Source: Caenorhabditis elegans
Lineage: Eukaryota; Nematoda; Chromadorea; Rhabditida; Rhabditidae
Length of the DNA: 64,000 bases
NCBI RefSeq assembly: GCF_000002985.6
Contig: NC_003283.11
Span: 7,130,001 to 7,194,000 of the forward strand
Reading direction: 5' to 3'
Shown: positions 1 through 12,056 of the stretch, piece by piece
Position numbering within the stretch: position 1 is the first letter of the stretch
Layout of the letters: each line of letters opens with the position of its first letter
Program-made: the position numbers and the translations under genes
The notes under the pieces: generated by a model
Told to the model about the DNA's origin: nothing
The model's database searches: none
The model's input: only the letters and a program-made list of their open reading frames with translations

Positions 1-962
1 TAACTTTTAATGACAACCTGTTTCAAGAAATCAATTTCTTTGTTTGTAAATTTATGTTTTCCATGTTGACTTCGTACTTTTCTCACTTTCCAAACTGTGA
101 TCGTATCAATTATTACATTAAAAATGCTAAATGAAATCAATTTTCCAATATCTCCATATTTAGAGTAAGTCATGCAAATTGGCAAATCTGTATATACAAG
201 TCCTAACTCTTTGTTATAATACATTTGACATGGATCTATAAATTTAAAAAATTAAATTAAGTTAAGAAAAACCGGATTTGTTAGTCTTACAAATCTGGAA
301 TAAAATTGTCAAAAACGCCAGAGAAAGGATAAATGAAAAAGCAATTATAACTTTTGTCCGTGTTGAACTAAAAATTTCAATTTGTAATTTTATATTAAAA
401 ATTTTATAATGATACCTTAACAACGTTTTGTATGCAATTGGTAAAAACACCGCACAAAATCGGTTAATTGTTATTATGGCGTGGGCATGGATCGAAGCAT
501 CGTAACAAATTAATAGAATAAATGCAACATGATGTACGTTCAGTTTCATAAATGAAGAATCACTGTAACCTATTTAAATTTGAACGTACATCATAAGACA
601 GGACACGTTATTTTTTTGTTATTTTTGAGAGAATTTAAATGTACAGTAATACAGTGTGCGGCTCTTTTTCCCTTCTTAAATTTCCTACAGTAACCAAATT
701 AGAAATGACGTCCACTTTTCAACAAATTATGAATTTCGAACTTGTTGAACACCTCAATCATATAAATATTAGGTAGTAAAAAGAAATCTAGGCTTTGTAC
801 AACTTACAAAAATATCATTGGCACTACGTAGACGAGGTATACAACTGAGAAAACACCATTGAATATAGCTTGATTGCTGGTGAGAAGTGAAAATGAATGA
901 TTCACGGTTTTATTCAATATGATTGCAGTTACCACCAGCCAATTTGTGACTATTCCGATCAT
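1..962 (-). CDS. srx-family chemoreceptor, 3' end cut by window
   Basis: Predicted seven-transmembrane chemosensory GPCR of the nematode Srx family, expected in sensory-neuron membranes. Exons read as 962-808, 562-416, 367-291 and 235-1, and the protein runs off the left edge. TM1 begins MIGIVTNWLVV, TM2 ends VVPMIFFD, and the family hallmark NRFCAVFLPIAY follows CYDASIHAH. After the third intron comes YPCQMYYN, also typical of Srx. The 48-bp intron at 368-415 is a multiple of three, so it reads through as an open frame; the next copy shows it must be spliced, giving SSTRTK. Upstream of the only usable ATG the frame has two stops (TAG at 969-971 and another just before), so the usual N-terminal residues ahead of TM1 are missing or lie in an unseen exon. 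It could be a working short form or an early pseudogene. Confidence 0.7.
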
Positions 963-1594
963 GTTTACCTATGAGTATTACACATTTGCCGCAGCGGTCA
1001 TTGCCCATTCAATTTCATATCAAATAAAAACTCACAGGTATAATCGCAAGAATCAGCCATTGCTCAATATGCATTTGTCGCGTATGGCTTCTCGATTTGT
1101 GGTTTGATTTTTTTTATGTAAATACTTGGGGTTTTTTTTTCAGATTTGGTTGACTAGGAAGTTGGTTCAGGAAGTAATTAATTAACAAGAGAACACGTGA
1201 CTACTTGGGAAATTCCAAAAAGGAGTTATGTTTTCTGGTTTAGTAAAACAAGGTTCTGAGACATTGGCGTGTCATATTTTAATTAGATTGTTGAAGTCAA
1301 AATGAAGTTTTGATTTAAAAAATGTACATTTTGTCATCGTCAAAATGTTATCAACTTCAGCTGAATTAAGATTGCATTTATTTAAATCGTTCAGGTCGGA
1401 ATTTGTTTTTAAAAAATTACGAATGGATAAAAACATTAATATGTACACACATGAATAGAATTTTCAAGTTAGTCTTGTTGCAGTTGAAATTTTTCCATTC
1501 ACCGATATATCGGTGAATGAAGATGCAACTTCTTTGACACACTGCTTCCTGATTTCCGAACTTCCGTGAAATTTTCAACTTTTGCAATAGAATT

Positions 1595-2325
1595 CTATGA
1601 CGCAGCACTTGTTTTCGAACGATGTTTTAATAAGGAACTTCGAATTTCAGTGTTAAAATATAAAGTGATGGCTCCATCCAATGCATGAATTGTTGGACAA
1701 CACAATATGCTCATTACAAATGCAAAAAAAGGACTTGTCACGTACATGGGGAGAATTATATTACAAGAAACAGTTAATAAAAGATATATTGCTTGACTGA
1801 ACGACTGAAATATGAATTGGCTAGTTACAAACAATAAAACATTTTTACTGCAACCTGTTTCAAGAAGTCGATTTCTTTTTCGGTGAATTTCTGCTTTCCA
1901 TGTCGACTTCGTATTCTTCTCACTTTCCAAATTGTGATCATGTCAACTATTACATTAAAAATACTCAATGAGATAGATTTTCCAATATCTGCATACTTTG
2001 AGTAAGTCATGCAAATTGGCAAATCTGTATATGCGAATCTTATGTTCTCTTCGTTATAATACATTTTGCATGGATCTAAAAATTACCTTAAATTTGAAAT
2101 AAAACTGATACACATTTTAGACTTACAAATTTGGAATATGATTGTCAAATATGTGAGAGAACATAAAAATGAAAAAACGGTTACGATTTTTGTCCTGGTT
2201 GAACTGAAAATTTCTCAATATTTGATATCGAATCTTATTAAAACTACCTGAATGACTTTTTGTATGCAATTGGTAAAAATACCGCACAAAATCTGTTAAT
2301 TGTAATTATAATGCTTACTATTAGG
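1595..2325 (-). pseudogene. srx-family pseudogene fragment
   Basis: A close paralogue of the partial srx gene at 1-962, in tandem and the same orientation. The recognisable part starts abruptly at the TM3 motif INRFCAVF near 2310; the TM1-TM2 exons have no counterpart upstream. A 44-bp intron precedes SSTRTK. The next exon carries YTDLPICMTYSKYAD, then FTEKEIDFLKQ near 1860. Just after FLKQ the frame breaks by one base: TM6-TM7 sequence (VLLFVTSQFIFQ and onward to LLKHRSKTSAAS and a stop at 1595) continues in a different frame. Loss of the 5' exons plus a frameshift makes this very likely a pseudogene. Confidence 0.7.
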
Positions 2326-2547
2326 TAAACCACGCAGGAAACGCGTGTGTATATTGTCGTAGTGTTATGAACTTTACGAATGATTACGTCTGATCAATAA
2401 ACTTTTATTTTGACGGGATATGCTCTATGAAATTAACACTAACAGGAACATCTGCTTGATTGTGTTTGCCTCTTCTCTTTTGTCGCCACATTTTCAGTAG
2501 ATACCCAACTATATATACGTTTTCATTTTCAGATAAATTCATTCAAA

Positions 2548-4145
2548 ATGCTTCTAATTCATTATGTAAACCTCACTCATTTTAAAACAAGTCACAATGA
2601 GTTCTGGTTGGATTTAAAAGTCTTCTTGGCAATTGAGTGCGTTTTGTATTTTATTGAGTGAGTATTTTTAAAAGTTTCTAATACAACTTTCAATATTACA
2701 AGTTAATTTACAGCCTATTCAATATGATCTTCAACTTTGTTTTTTTAATCCGTGCCCATCAATTTCACTTCAATTTTGGTTGTATTTATGCATGGCTTTT
2801 TGTTATTAATTTCACTGATAACATTGCTTTGTTATTGATGAAAAATATCATGATCTGGGAATATGTGGATGGTAAGTGTTCTGGGCAAGGGTGAGAAAAC
2901 TTGAAGCTATGATTGATGTGAGTTGAAACAAACATCCTTTAACATTTTGAGAGAAAACATGTTTCGCAAAAAAGAAACTTTAAAAATGTTGAACTGGAAT
3001 TTTCAGTGTATTTTTGTTTTTCCTGGAAAGGTTTTAAAACTGAGTAAGTAACAATTAAAATGAAGTGAAAGCGGGTTCTAACCAAAGTTCTGAAAAAAAT
3101 TTTGTTTCAACTTTTCCAGACTCAAATCCCACTTCAAATTGGTTATTTTTTATCACAATGAACATCACAATTGCTTGTACATTTGCAGGTTTGTCTTCCT
3201 ATTTTGCAAGCATATCTAGAAAACTGTTGTGTCAAAAATTGTTGCGTTCCAGCTTCTTGAAAATTAGAATTTCTAAAAATTTTCAGCTATGTGCACATTG
3301 TTCTTCTGCGCTGTGGAACGATGTTTTGCCACTGTATACATATGTGACTATGAAAAGAAACAACGCAAATTCATATCAATTATGCTAAATTCCATGCTCA
3401 CTATATTTGGTTTTGCTGTTTGTGGAGTCGTAACGGACAAGAAAAACACTGTGTATCTGATCATCTTCCTACTGGTGATCGATGGAATCGCGCTTATGGT
3501 TAGTTCGTGAGAAAAGGAAAAAAATCACACAACATTTTTCGAAATATTCAAATGTCAACTCAATTCTTCGCCGAAAACATTCATTTCTTAAAAAAAAAAC
3601 TAAATTTCCAGTTACACTGTTTTCTCCAATGGCTGAATAAACGGATTTACGTCAGACTTCACGATAATGTCTACATCACTTCTTACTCGTTGGCTCAAAG
3701 ATTTCAAGTTGCTGAAAACATTGTCCCTACAGGTAAACATCATATTCTCATTTCCCAAAAGCCACATTACGAGTTTCAGATGATGAACAACGTCATTTAT
3801 TATATGGGATTTATGAACATGACAGTTGTTCTCAGTGTGCTTTTCTCGAGTTTTGATTTGACTCCAGAACACAATTTTGTCATCACACTTTGCCTGGAGG
3901 TTTCAATTTTTATCTACAGTTTTTGCTATCCTGTCATCATGTATCATTCCTGTGATCGATGGAAAACGGAAATTAATTTATTTCTGAAATTCGTAAAGAT
4001 TCGGAATCCTGTAATAAATTCAAAAGTGTATCCAATCAGAAATAGTTATGGAATATCGATGAGTGAAGAAAATACAATGAGCAATCACTTTGATCATCTA
4101 CGAGATGCATGGGAAACCAACCAAGGAAAAGTATCACTTCTTTAA
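2548..4145 (+). CDS. sre-family chemoreceptor
   Basis: Predicted seven-transmembrane GPCR of the nematode Sre family, presumably chemosensory. Exons read as 2548-2657, 2714-2871, 3120-3188, 3287-3498 and 3612-4145, about 360 residues. Support comes from the TM3-end motif ERCFATVYICDYEKK, the following YSLAQRFQVAEN, and the C-terminal NHFDHLRDAW, all in the order seen in Sre proteins. All junction phases match. A GTAAAC at 3733 followed by TTTCAG resembles a short intron, but removing it would break the frame, so I keep that stretch as coding. An AATAAA follows the stop at about 4159. The ends of this gene and the next are only about 100-200 bp apart. Confidence 0.75.
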
Positions 4146-4262
4146 TTTATCATTAAATTAATAAACATTTCTTGTGTATGTATTGCCTTACTCTGACCTC
4201 ATTTTTTAGAAAACATTAATTTCCCCAGAACCCCTAGAACAAGACAAAAAACTGGGAGCTCT

Positions 4263-5682
4263 ATGGAAAATGTACATACAATTTCCCACAACTCCCTTCT
4301 GACTATCAAAGAGTGTTTGATAGAGTCTTTTATGACACTTTTGTCTTTAAAATCAATGAGAATTCACATTTTCTTTGCAATATCCCAAAATGTTTTATTC
4401 GGAGGAACTTCGGGGTTTGATGTAGGACTAATTAGTCGCTATGTTCCAAACACGTTTACTGAAACTGAACCGTAAGTGAGAAAATGTTTTGCTAGTTAGT
4501 TGAAACCAAGTTTAAATAAAGAAAGTATGTAGTGCATTTATTTCTTGTCTACTTAACAAGTTTTGAGATATTCGCATTTTTTAAAGAATTTGTTACGTTT
4601 AGAACTTTATGTAGACTATTTCGTGTAGAAAATCAATATTGATGGAATGCTTCATTAAAAAAAAAGAGATTTCCATAAATTTCAGAAGTCAAAAACTGAA
4701 AAAATTTAACTGTGTCTCATTTTGGTCTGATTACTTAGAGAAAATTAGTATTCGAAACCCAAACGTACATGATTAATCCCTCTTCAACTTATCAGGATTT
4801 TTAAGATTTTCCCCTACTGCTCAAAATGGCGCTCGCACAATGGACAGTGCTCATATATTTCTAACGGAGTTACTTGGATTTGGTTGGTTGAACTCATTTT
4901 TGAAAATTGAATATTTAAATTTAACCAGGAAATTTCACATCCTCTGAGCGTGGATTTTTTGTTGTGGAATATCAAAAATATCCGGTTATCATAAATCAAG
5001 CGGAGTACTATTGGGGTGCGTCATTTCATCCACCGCTGAAAAATGGAACTTATGGTTGCAAGATTCCGCTGAAATGGCTTGTTGAAGCTTCACATACTAT
5101 GGTTTATGGTGTTTTAAGTTTATTAATCAGAAATATTTGTTACAGGGGAAGTTTCAATACCGTACTCATCATTCAAAACAGAAGAAAGAAGTATCAATAG
5201 AAAAGTTTTTGAAAATGGTTTTTTGTTTTCTGTTATTGATGTTTTTTAGTTTTAATTGTTTCAAATTACTCGAATTTTATAAATTCAGATTCGTTTTCAT
5301 AACAACGCGGAACCATCAGAAATTGCTTGGTCTTGTATGTCCCCAATCTCTCGTTGCTGTGGTATCGGATGTTGCCCCAAAACTTCAAAGTCTCAATCGG
5401 AAAGTATTTTCCATAGTGTCTTTGGTTATATGTGAGTTCTTAGAAGATACTCTAGATATTTAAAATTCACAATTCAGGTGTGGTGGTTTCATGTTCCTGT
5501 GTTGTCTTGTTCTTCTTCTCTCACTTGTCATGTTTCTGTGCAATGACGTATGGCATCGTTACATCCCGTGGTTTCCATCATCTCCAAGACCAACGGCAAC
5601 TCCAAGAAGTGAGACTCACGAGATGCAAGAATTGAATCCGTCAACTCACAGATCTCCGTCGAGATTGCATTTGGCTGTTTGA
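4263..5682 (+). CDS. CX-module single-pass membrane protein (model uncertain at 5' end)
   Basis: Probable secreted or membrane protein with a nematode CX module. The proposed exons are 4263-4471, 4686-4747, 4929-5108, 5146-5204, 5289-5431 and 5478-5682, which stay in frame (858 nt). The last four are well supported. They encode YYWGASFHPPLKNGTYGCKI, then EPSEIAWSCMSPISRCCGIGCC (the Cys-rich signature), one strongly hydrophobic segment (FMFLCCLVLLLSLVMFL) and a Ser/Pro/Thr-rich cytoplasmic tail ending LHLAV. The first exon could instead start at Met 4356 (MRIHIFFAIS), which would serve as a signal peptide. The 4686-4747 exon rests only on phase and a weak GTATTC donor. Function unknown; the CX assignment is from memory of the family pattern. 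Confidence 0.55.
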
Positions 5683-6326
5683 ATTACGAAAACTTCAAAA
5701 TGATTATACATTCACAATTAAAAGAACACATGAAAAATGAATAAATGTTTTGTTAACCTGAAATCAGTACAATGTAATAAATCTCAAAGTTTTACAGGAA
5801 TATCAAAAACAAGTTATTTCGAAAACAGCTAAATTTATTCATAAGTTTTCCGTTTTTTTTTCCTTAGTCATTCCAAACTATTAAACTACGAGGAAAACTG
5901 TTAATTAACTTGGACGGGTAGCCGATGAATTATGTACTTTGTAATCGGCAAAGTCCGGGAACCCATTTTTACACTCCCCTTGTAAGTAAATTAGTATTTC
6001 TTGACGTGCATATGTTTCAAGTTTCCAAGAAAATCATCCTACAATTTTTTGAACTTTTGGTAAAAATATGATCTTTGAAAAGATGTTAGAAAATAGACAA
6101 CTCGCCAGAACGGATGCAGTGATTTGAAAATTCAATTTTTCTGCTGTTCTGTTCTAATTACTTCGATTCAATTATTTGATACGAAATTCGATGAGGAAGT
6201 GATGAGTTTCACGTACTGGTACTTGCACTAAGCATACACTTCTGTAGATGAAGTTCTTTTTTAGATTGCTTAATCAACAAAACAATGTTCATTCGTGTGA
6301 AAAAAAATAACTTACACTCCAAAAAA
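5683..6326. other. intergenic, no gene seen
   Basis: AT-rich spacer between two convergent genes. An ATGAATAAATG sequence near 5740 could be the polyadenylation site of the CX-module gene. Nothing else is recognisable. Confidence 0.6.
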
Positions 6327-8417
6327 TTATCCAGAAAGATTAACAGCTGCAGGTTGTGATGATTTTATTCGAGAAGTTGAGTATGCTTCGCCAACAGCAT
6401 TTCCCCGCTCATTTCCTCTGATGATATCTACAATATTCTCCACTAATAGTAAGTAAATGGTAAGGCTTAGGAAAACTCACTCAAAATAGTGACCCTGAAT
6501 TCGCGAATGATAAAAATGAGAATTAGTGGGTCAAGACCTGGATAGAGAAATGAGCAAAAAACGATGAAGTTTGCATTGGCATTCAGGTTGATGTCGAAAA
6601 AGGGAGCGATGAACATGACACCAGTTGGGATGTACATAAATATTGATGGAACAAGGGTCTGGAATTTTTTGTTGTATCACCAAAAGTTATGAATGTGTTT
6701 TTTTGAAGTTCAGCTATAATACTTTTAAAATTGCGTGATTTTTGTAATAGTGGACCTGTACTAACTTGAAATACAAGTGCCTTAAACAATTGTCTATGCA
6801 GGTGACGTGTCCTATCAGATGCTCCACGATGCTCACGAATCGTCCACCATGTAGAAAATCCGCAGTAAAACACAACTACAAATGTCATTGACTAAAATAT
6901 ATTTTGTTTTTTCTTTCTTTTTCTCTGCAAATCTACCATAACGAAGTAGTGTACAAAGCAGCCAAGCAAATTTTTTATGTAGATGTGACGCTCCCCATTT
7001 TCATATTGATACTGCAAAATATTATATGTTTTGATTCTAGTTTAAACTAAAACTCACGTATACGTATGCGATATAAGATACATTTTCTTTTTTGATCACC
7101 TCGTAGTGTGTTTTCAGAACATATCTGGAAAGAAAATTAACGTGATTTCTTGGAAAGCGAATGAATATTCACGTACGTAACTGCTGCTTCAGTGTACTCG
7201 GTGTCTGGGTACAAAAAGTAAGAAACACTTGCCCACGCAGTCACAGGAATCGAACACATCAAAGGCCACAGTAAAAGATGCGGAAGGTTAAACAAGCGTA
7301 GCAGATTCGGTCTAAAAATATTGCTCAGATCATCAAATTTTAGTCTTTACAAGTGGTTGCTATCTTGAACCTTACTTGCAAGCGGCAAAGTACCGATACA
7401 CAAAGTGTACCGCAGACAGGACAAAACTCGTGGCAAAACAAGCACAGTAGAAAGCAGAGTTGATTTTACCAAGGCGAGTTGAGTAATCGAAGCGTTTCCG
7501 AGAAATCAGAAAGAACGTCGTGTTTTCGATATGCATTATCTGGAATTGAAAGGTTGGTGTCAAAATCTAAGCAGTTTAGATGAAAAGTATGATTAAAGAA
7601 AAGTGCATGTTCCTTTCTTTGTGAAAACAGAAAGCCATTTTGCCAAATGTTGGGTATACTGTACATCTAGATAATTTATAACTTTTAGGTATAGTTTATA
7701 TAGAGTTTTACAGATTTTTACCATTGAAAATGAGCCCAAAAATTTTCAAACGGGAAGCGCATTTAATTTTTGAGATCACTTGTTCGAGGTAAGTCTGAAA
7801 GATCAGATGTATATACTTGTTTTTTAATGTCGCTTTATGAGTTTTCACTCTGGGTACCATGTTCTCCAAATTTCAAAATATCCGGTCTTTTTATTTGTGT
7901 TTTTTCACCGTAAATTGATAATAAACGGGAACCAGGCCTTCCGTTATCCGGAAAAGCCTGACACAGGACGTCCAATTCAGTCTTGTTTCCCAGTTCTAGT
8001 TATAAATACTTGACTTTTTCTCTTGAATCTACTGTACTCTCATAGCTCTTAATTATGGATCTAAAGTTATAATAAGTAAGTATGTATTGAGTTCTGCTCA
8101 TTTAAGACACAAACTCCAAAGTACTCACAAACAAAAATTTACCAGTACGCTCCAATCTTCCTGACAAGAGTCTATAATTATTTGCCCATACAAGATTTGT
8201 CATAATTGCCAAAATTACTTACTGGTCTCAAAATAGATTCAACGATTGCATAAAAGATTGAGAAGAACGAGAAGAAGCTCATCAAGTATTTGTACGTTCC
8301 CAACGTTTTTCCACGTGTTCTAATCAGCCCCAGTAGAATGATGTTGATGGAGATCGTGAGAGTGAATCCTACCATATCGGCAGCATCCACGAGGGCCAAC
8401 CATAATTGACCAGACAT
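6327..8417 (-). CDS. str-family chemoreceptor
   Basis: Predicted seven-transmembrane GPCR of the nematode Str family. Eight exons: 8417-8223, 7539-7376, 7311-7177, 7124-7058, 7011-6937, 6891-6766, 6658-6481 and 6442-6327. They sum to 1056 nt (351 residues), the normal length, with every splice phase matching. Family landmarks appear in order: LGTYKYLMSFFSFFSIFYAI in TM2, AVHFVYRYFA at the end of TM3, HRQLFKALVFQ before TM6, YPGLDPLILIFIIREFR in TM7 and a short cytoplasmic tail. The first intron is long (about 680 bp). It appears intact. A second str gene lies at 29.7 kb. Confidence 0.85.
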
Positions 8418-9601
8418 ATTATACCTGAAAATAGGATGAAGATTAAAACAAAAATATGGTCTTTAATAAGTAAATTCTAGGTCAAATCATTGAAGCGGGA
8501 TAAAACGGAGGACCACGTCACAACTCAAACTTTTGAAGAAAAAAAGGGGAACCAGTGACCGTATCGTGCAAAGTTTCCAACATCTTTTGAAAATCTAATT
8601 TAGTGCCATGCAGAACATTTTCTTCATGAGAATATTAAACCGAAGACGATTGATGTTTTAACTCAAGATTCCTATTTGGGCGGAGTCACTAAAACTGAAA
8701 CGAATCACATGAAACTCAACGACATGCAGACTATTTCACTTATTCGAAAAAGATAATATTGAGATGATAGAGAATTAATCATTAATACTTTGGGCGTATT
8801 GTAAGGAAATTAGGAACACATGTGATACCGATACATTAAATCTGCCATTAGTGTTTATTGCATTTGGAAAATGGAAAATAGTGAGAATATTGAGAGACCA
8901 AAATTGTGCAATCTAGTAGCAAAAGCTAGTAAAGTTTTCGTGCGACAGGCCATGTTCATCACCCAGGGAGGCAAAATCTAAACGGCTGATTGGAAAACAA
9001 ATTTACTTTAACATTCAGTGCTGATACAGTTTCCTTGCAGTAGTTCGGGCAGCACTTGGCTTGGTAGTGATAAAAGAGCTGAAATCTAGGATACTATTTA
9101 ATGAAAATGAGACTTTTTAAAGTTTAAAGCTAAACTTGCTTTGGGGCGTTTGATTAAGCTCGGGTAAATATATAATGCATATTTAGACTAAATTTTTAAA
9201 AACGTACAGCACGATTTGATAATTTATACTTCAAACTAGATTACATTGTTTAGTTACTGATCAAAAATCGACGAATTATTAAACTACAAAAATATAGTTT
9301 CATGTCTGAAAAAGATTTGTTGAGTTGAATAGTTGTCAAATTAACTGATCATTTACAAAACTTTGTAAATTTTTAAGATTCTGAAATCATGTCAAATCAA
9401 GGGGTAGATGGTGGAATAAATACACATTTACAGACTTTTTCCAATATATTTTAGGAATATTTTTTGCGAATACGTTTTAGATTTAAAAAAATATTCATTA
9501 AACTATTTTATACATCACAGAATCAAATTTTGAAAATTGTATGTTATTAAAAATTTGCGGGGAAATTTTTCAAGAAGTTGTTTGCGTGTAGCCTATTATT
9601 T
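8418..9601. other. intergenic, no gene seen
   Basis: About 1.2 kb of AT-rich sequence between the start of the str gene and the 3' end of the first UGT. No ORF with splice or family support was seen. Confidence 0.6.
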
Positions 9602-11942
9602 TCAATCTGTTTTGATTTTGGCCTTCAAACAAGAGGCTACAAATTTCAGCACAAAGTATAACACCGAAACAATAGTCAAAACCACAGTCAGTACAATAAA
9701 TGCAATGTCAATAAGAAAATATTGAATGAATCCCATCTGCCGAGAATATGGATCCAATGATGGCAGTTTTCCAAACCTGAAATAATTTTTAAAAAAATCA
9801 AACATTATCATGCAAATTGAATTTGAAATGGTGAATTGAATTAGATTTTTGATATGTCATTTTAGGGTTTTTTGAAACTTTATTAGGTTACCTTGCTGCG
9901 AATTCGACATGCTTCAGAAATAGTTCTTTAGGTTTTACGGGTTGGAATTGGAGATGTTCGGAGAGCCGTTTTGCAGATAGTGTGTAACTGGAATATAAAT
10001 TTTTTCAAAGAAGGCAGCACTTTTTTCCTTTAAAAAATAATCACGCGATTTTACAAGTTTACAAGAAAATTCAAAAACTAACCTTTCATCGTATAAAATT
10101 TTTCGAAAAGCATTTGCGACAACTTTCTCATTGTGTAGATCATACTTTGAAAATTCTATAGATCCGTTGTGACGTTCAAGCATTTTGGCATTTCTCATCT
10201 GATCGCCAGAAAGTGGACACTGAACTTCTGTATGCAAAAACTTAGACATGAAACAAGGGCTTACCATGATCGTTGGTTTTCCAAAGTAACTGACTTCATT
10301 GACACTTCCCAAACCTCCATGAGTCATAAAAGCTGATAAACGGGGATCGGCTAAAATTTTTTTGCTATTTTATTGAGTCTTCTCAAACAAAACTTTCAAA
10401 AATGGCCAAACATTTTGGCAAAGTTGTAATATTCTTTACGACATTATATATGTTAATCTCACTAAAACATACATTCAGTTACGTAAATATGTATTTCGGT
10501 GAAATTAAAAGCATTGTTACCTAAAAGTTCTCTCTGTGGGACCCATTTTGAAAAGTGAATATTCTTAATTCCATTTGCAAACTCCTTTTTATCATCACCT
10601 TCATATTTCCAAATAAAAGTGACGTCATTGAGTTGTTTCATTGCATTTGTCAACCCTACCCTGAAACAAAGAACATTCAAAAGCATCAAAAAACGAAAAT
10701 TGCACTTGTAAGCGAAAGGCATGTCCTGTGATAAAATCACTGATCCAAAAGAGACGAGTAGTGTTTTTTCACGAAGGTTTAATATTTGATCCCATTCTTC
10801 GGTCAATTTTCCGCTGCTCTTAAGCGTGTCAAGATTTACAGAGATGCCTCCAATTTGGATATTTTTAGTGATTGTGGCTCGGGGAAAGTCCAAAAACGGA
10901 TTGGAATTCATGAATATAAACGAGGCCTCCGATAGCTTTTCCTGAAAAAAAATTGTTAAAACTGGCACAATAATTAAATGCTCTAAAAAACTGTGTATAC
11001 TACTTACCAATGTATAAATCTTCTTTTCAGGGTTTGTATAGGATTGATAATATTCAGGAGTCATTCCATATACATTGAGCATTGCTTGAATCAGAGTGTT
11101 CAGCATTCTTTCGCATAGGCTCATTTTATCAGAAGATTGTGCCATCAGGTCTTCAAAATTTTTAAGTCAAACATAAAATTAATCATTATAGCTCACTCGG
11201 TATGTGACTGGTCATTACAGTATCCCCAAGAGCACCTAAAGTTATGGGCTCATAAGCAATCGATTGTGCAACAGCAAACGATTTTATTTCCAAGTATTCC
11301 ATGAGTGCTGCAAGTGAATAGACCTCTCATTTACTTGAAGCGTTTTTTACTCGGCAGAATTGACTTTTTAATTTTTATGCATAGAAAGGTACAAGTGGAG
11401 GCATAATACTTTCTTGAAAAAATAATGCGAAATTACTTACGTAGTGCGCATGTGAAAACCGATTCAAAAAGAATGAGATCAAACTTTTTCTGTTTTAGAC
11501 CATCAAGAAGAGCTAAATTATTAGCTAATACGTTGTTTTGTTCCCGAGTAATTGACTTGAAAAATCGAGTGGTTTGAGGAATTTCAAAAACTGAAAATTC
11601 TTGATTCCACCATCGTTTGTTACCCGCAATTAAGTCCCCAATTGCTTTGAGTTCAGGACTTGGCTGAAAAAAACTTATATTTAGACTTGATAACACGTCA
11701 ATACCTACATCTAAATAGGCAACATCCTTTGTTAGTTTTGTATAGCTATAATTTCGAAATTCATCAATAATTGTAGGAGAAAATAGTGTAACATTATGTC
11801 CAGCTTCCGTTAGAATATCTGCAAGCCGTCCAAAAAATGTGGAATGGCTATGTCCAAAAAGTGGACAGAATACTAAAATATTGTAGGAAGTTGTTGATGA
11901 TATCAAGAGCAAATAGTATAAATATAAAGAGAAACCCTTCAT
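9602..11942 (-). CDS. UDP-glucuronosyltransferase (ugt family)
   Basis: Predicted ER-lumen UGT that transfers a sugar from a UDP-sugar to small lipophilic substrates. Nine exons: 11942-11441, 11307-11197, 11150-11008, 10941-10706, 10660-10521, 10350-10265, 10219-10083, 9987-9892 and 9776-9602, for 541 residues. The start at 11942 gives a clean signal peptide (MKGFSLYLYYLLL). GHSHSTFF holds the presumed catalytic His, and SFGSVILSQDMP and KWVPQRELLG follow. The donor-sugar signature is THGGLGSVNEVSYFGKP, with DQMRNAKML after it, then a C-terminal membrane helix and a Lys-rich tail. Introns at 10942-11007 (66 bp) and 10220-10264 (45 bp) are multiples of three and read through. Compared with its 9-exon relatives it has lost the first intron and gained one after YTL. 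The next UGT ends 114 bp upstream. Confidence 0.88.
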
Positions 11943-12056
11943 TTTGTCTCGAAGATTTGTATAAATGACTTTCAAATATATAACCCTATTGGAAAACAAC
12001 TTGTCATACTACAAAGTACATCACAAAAGTTGTAGTGCCGTAAAAATAAAACTAAT

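Noticed and set aside
3733-3779. Possible 47-bp intron in the sre gene
   Set aside because: Removing it shifts the frame to a stop; the unspliced frame continues with good membrane-protein sequence.
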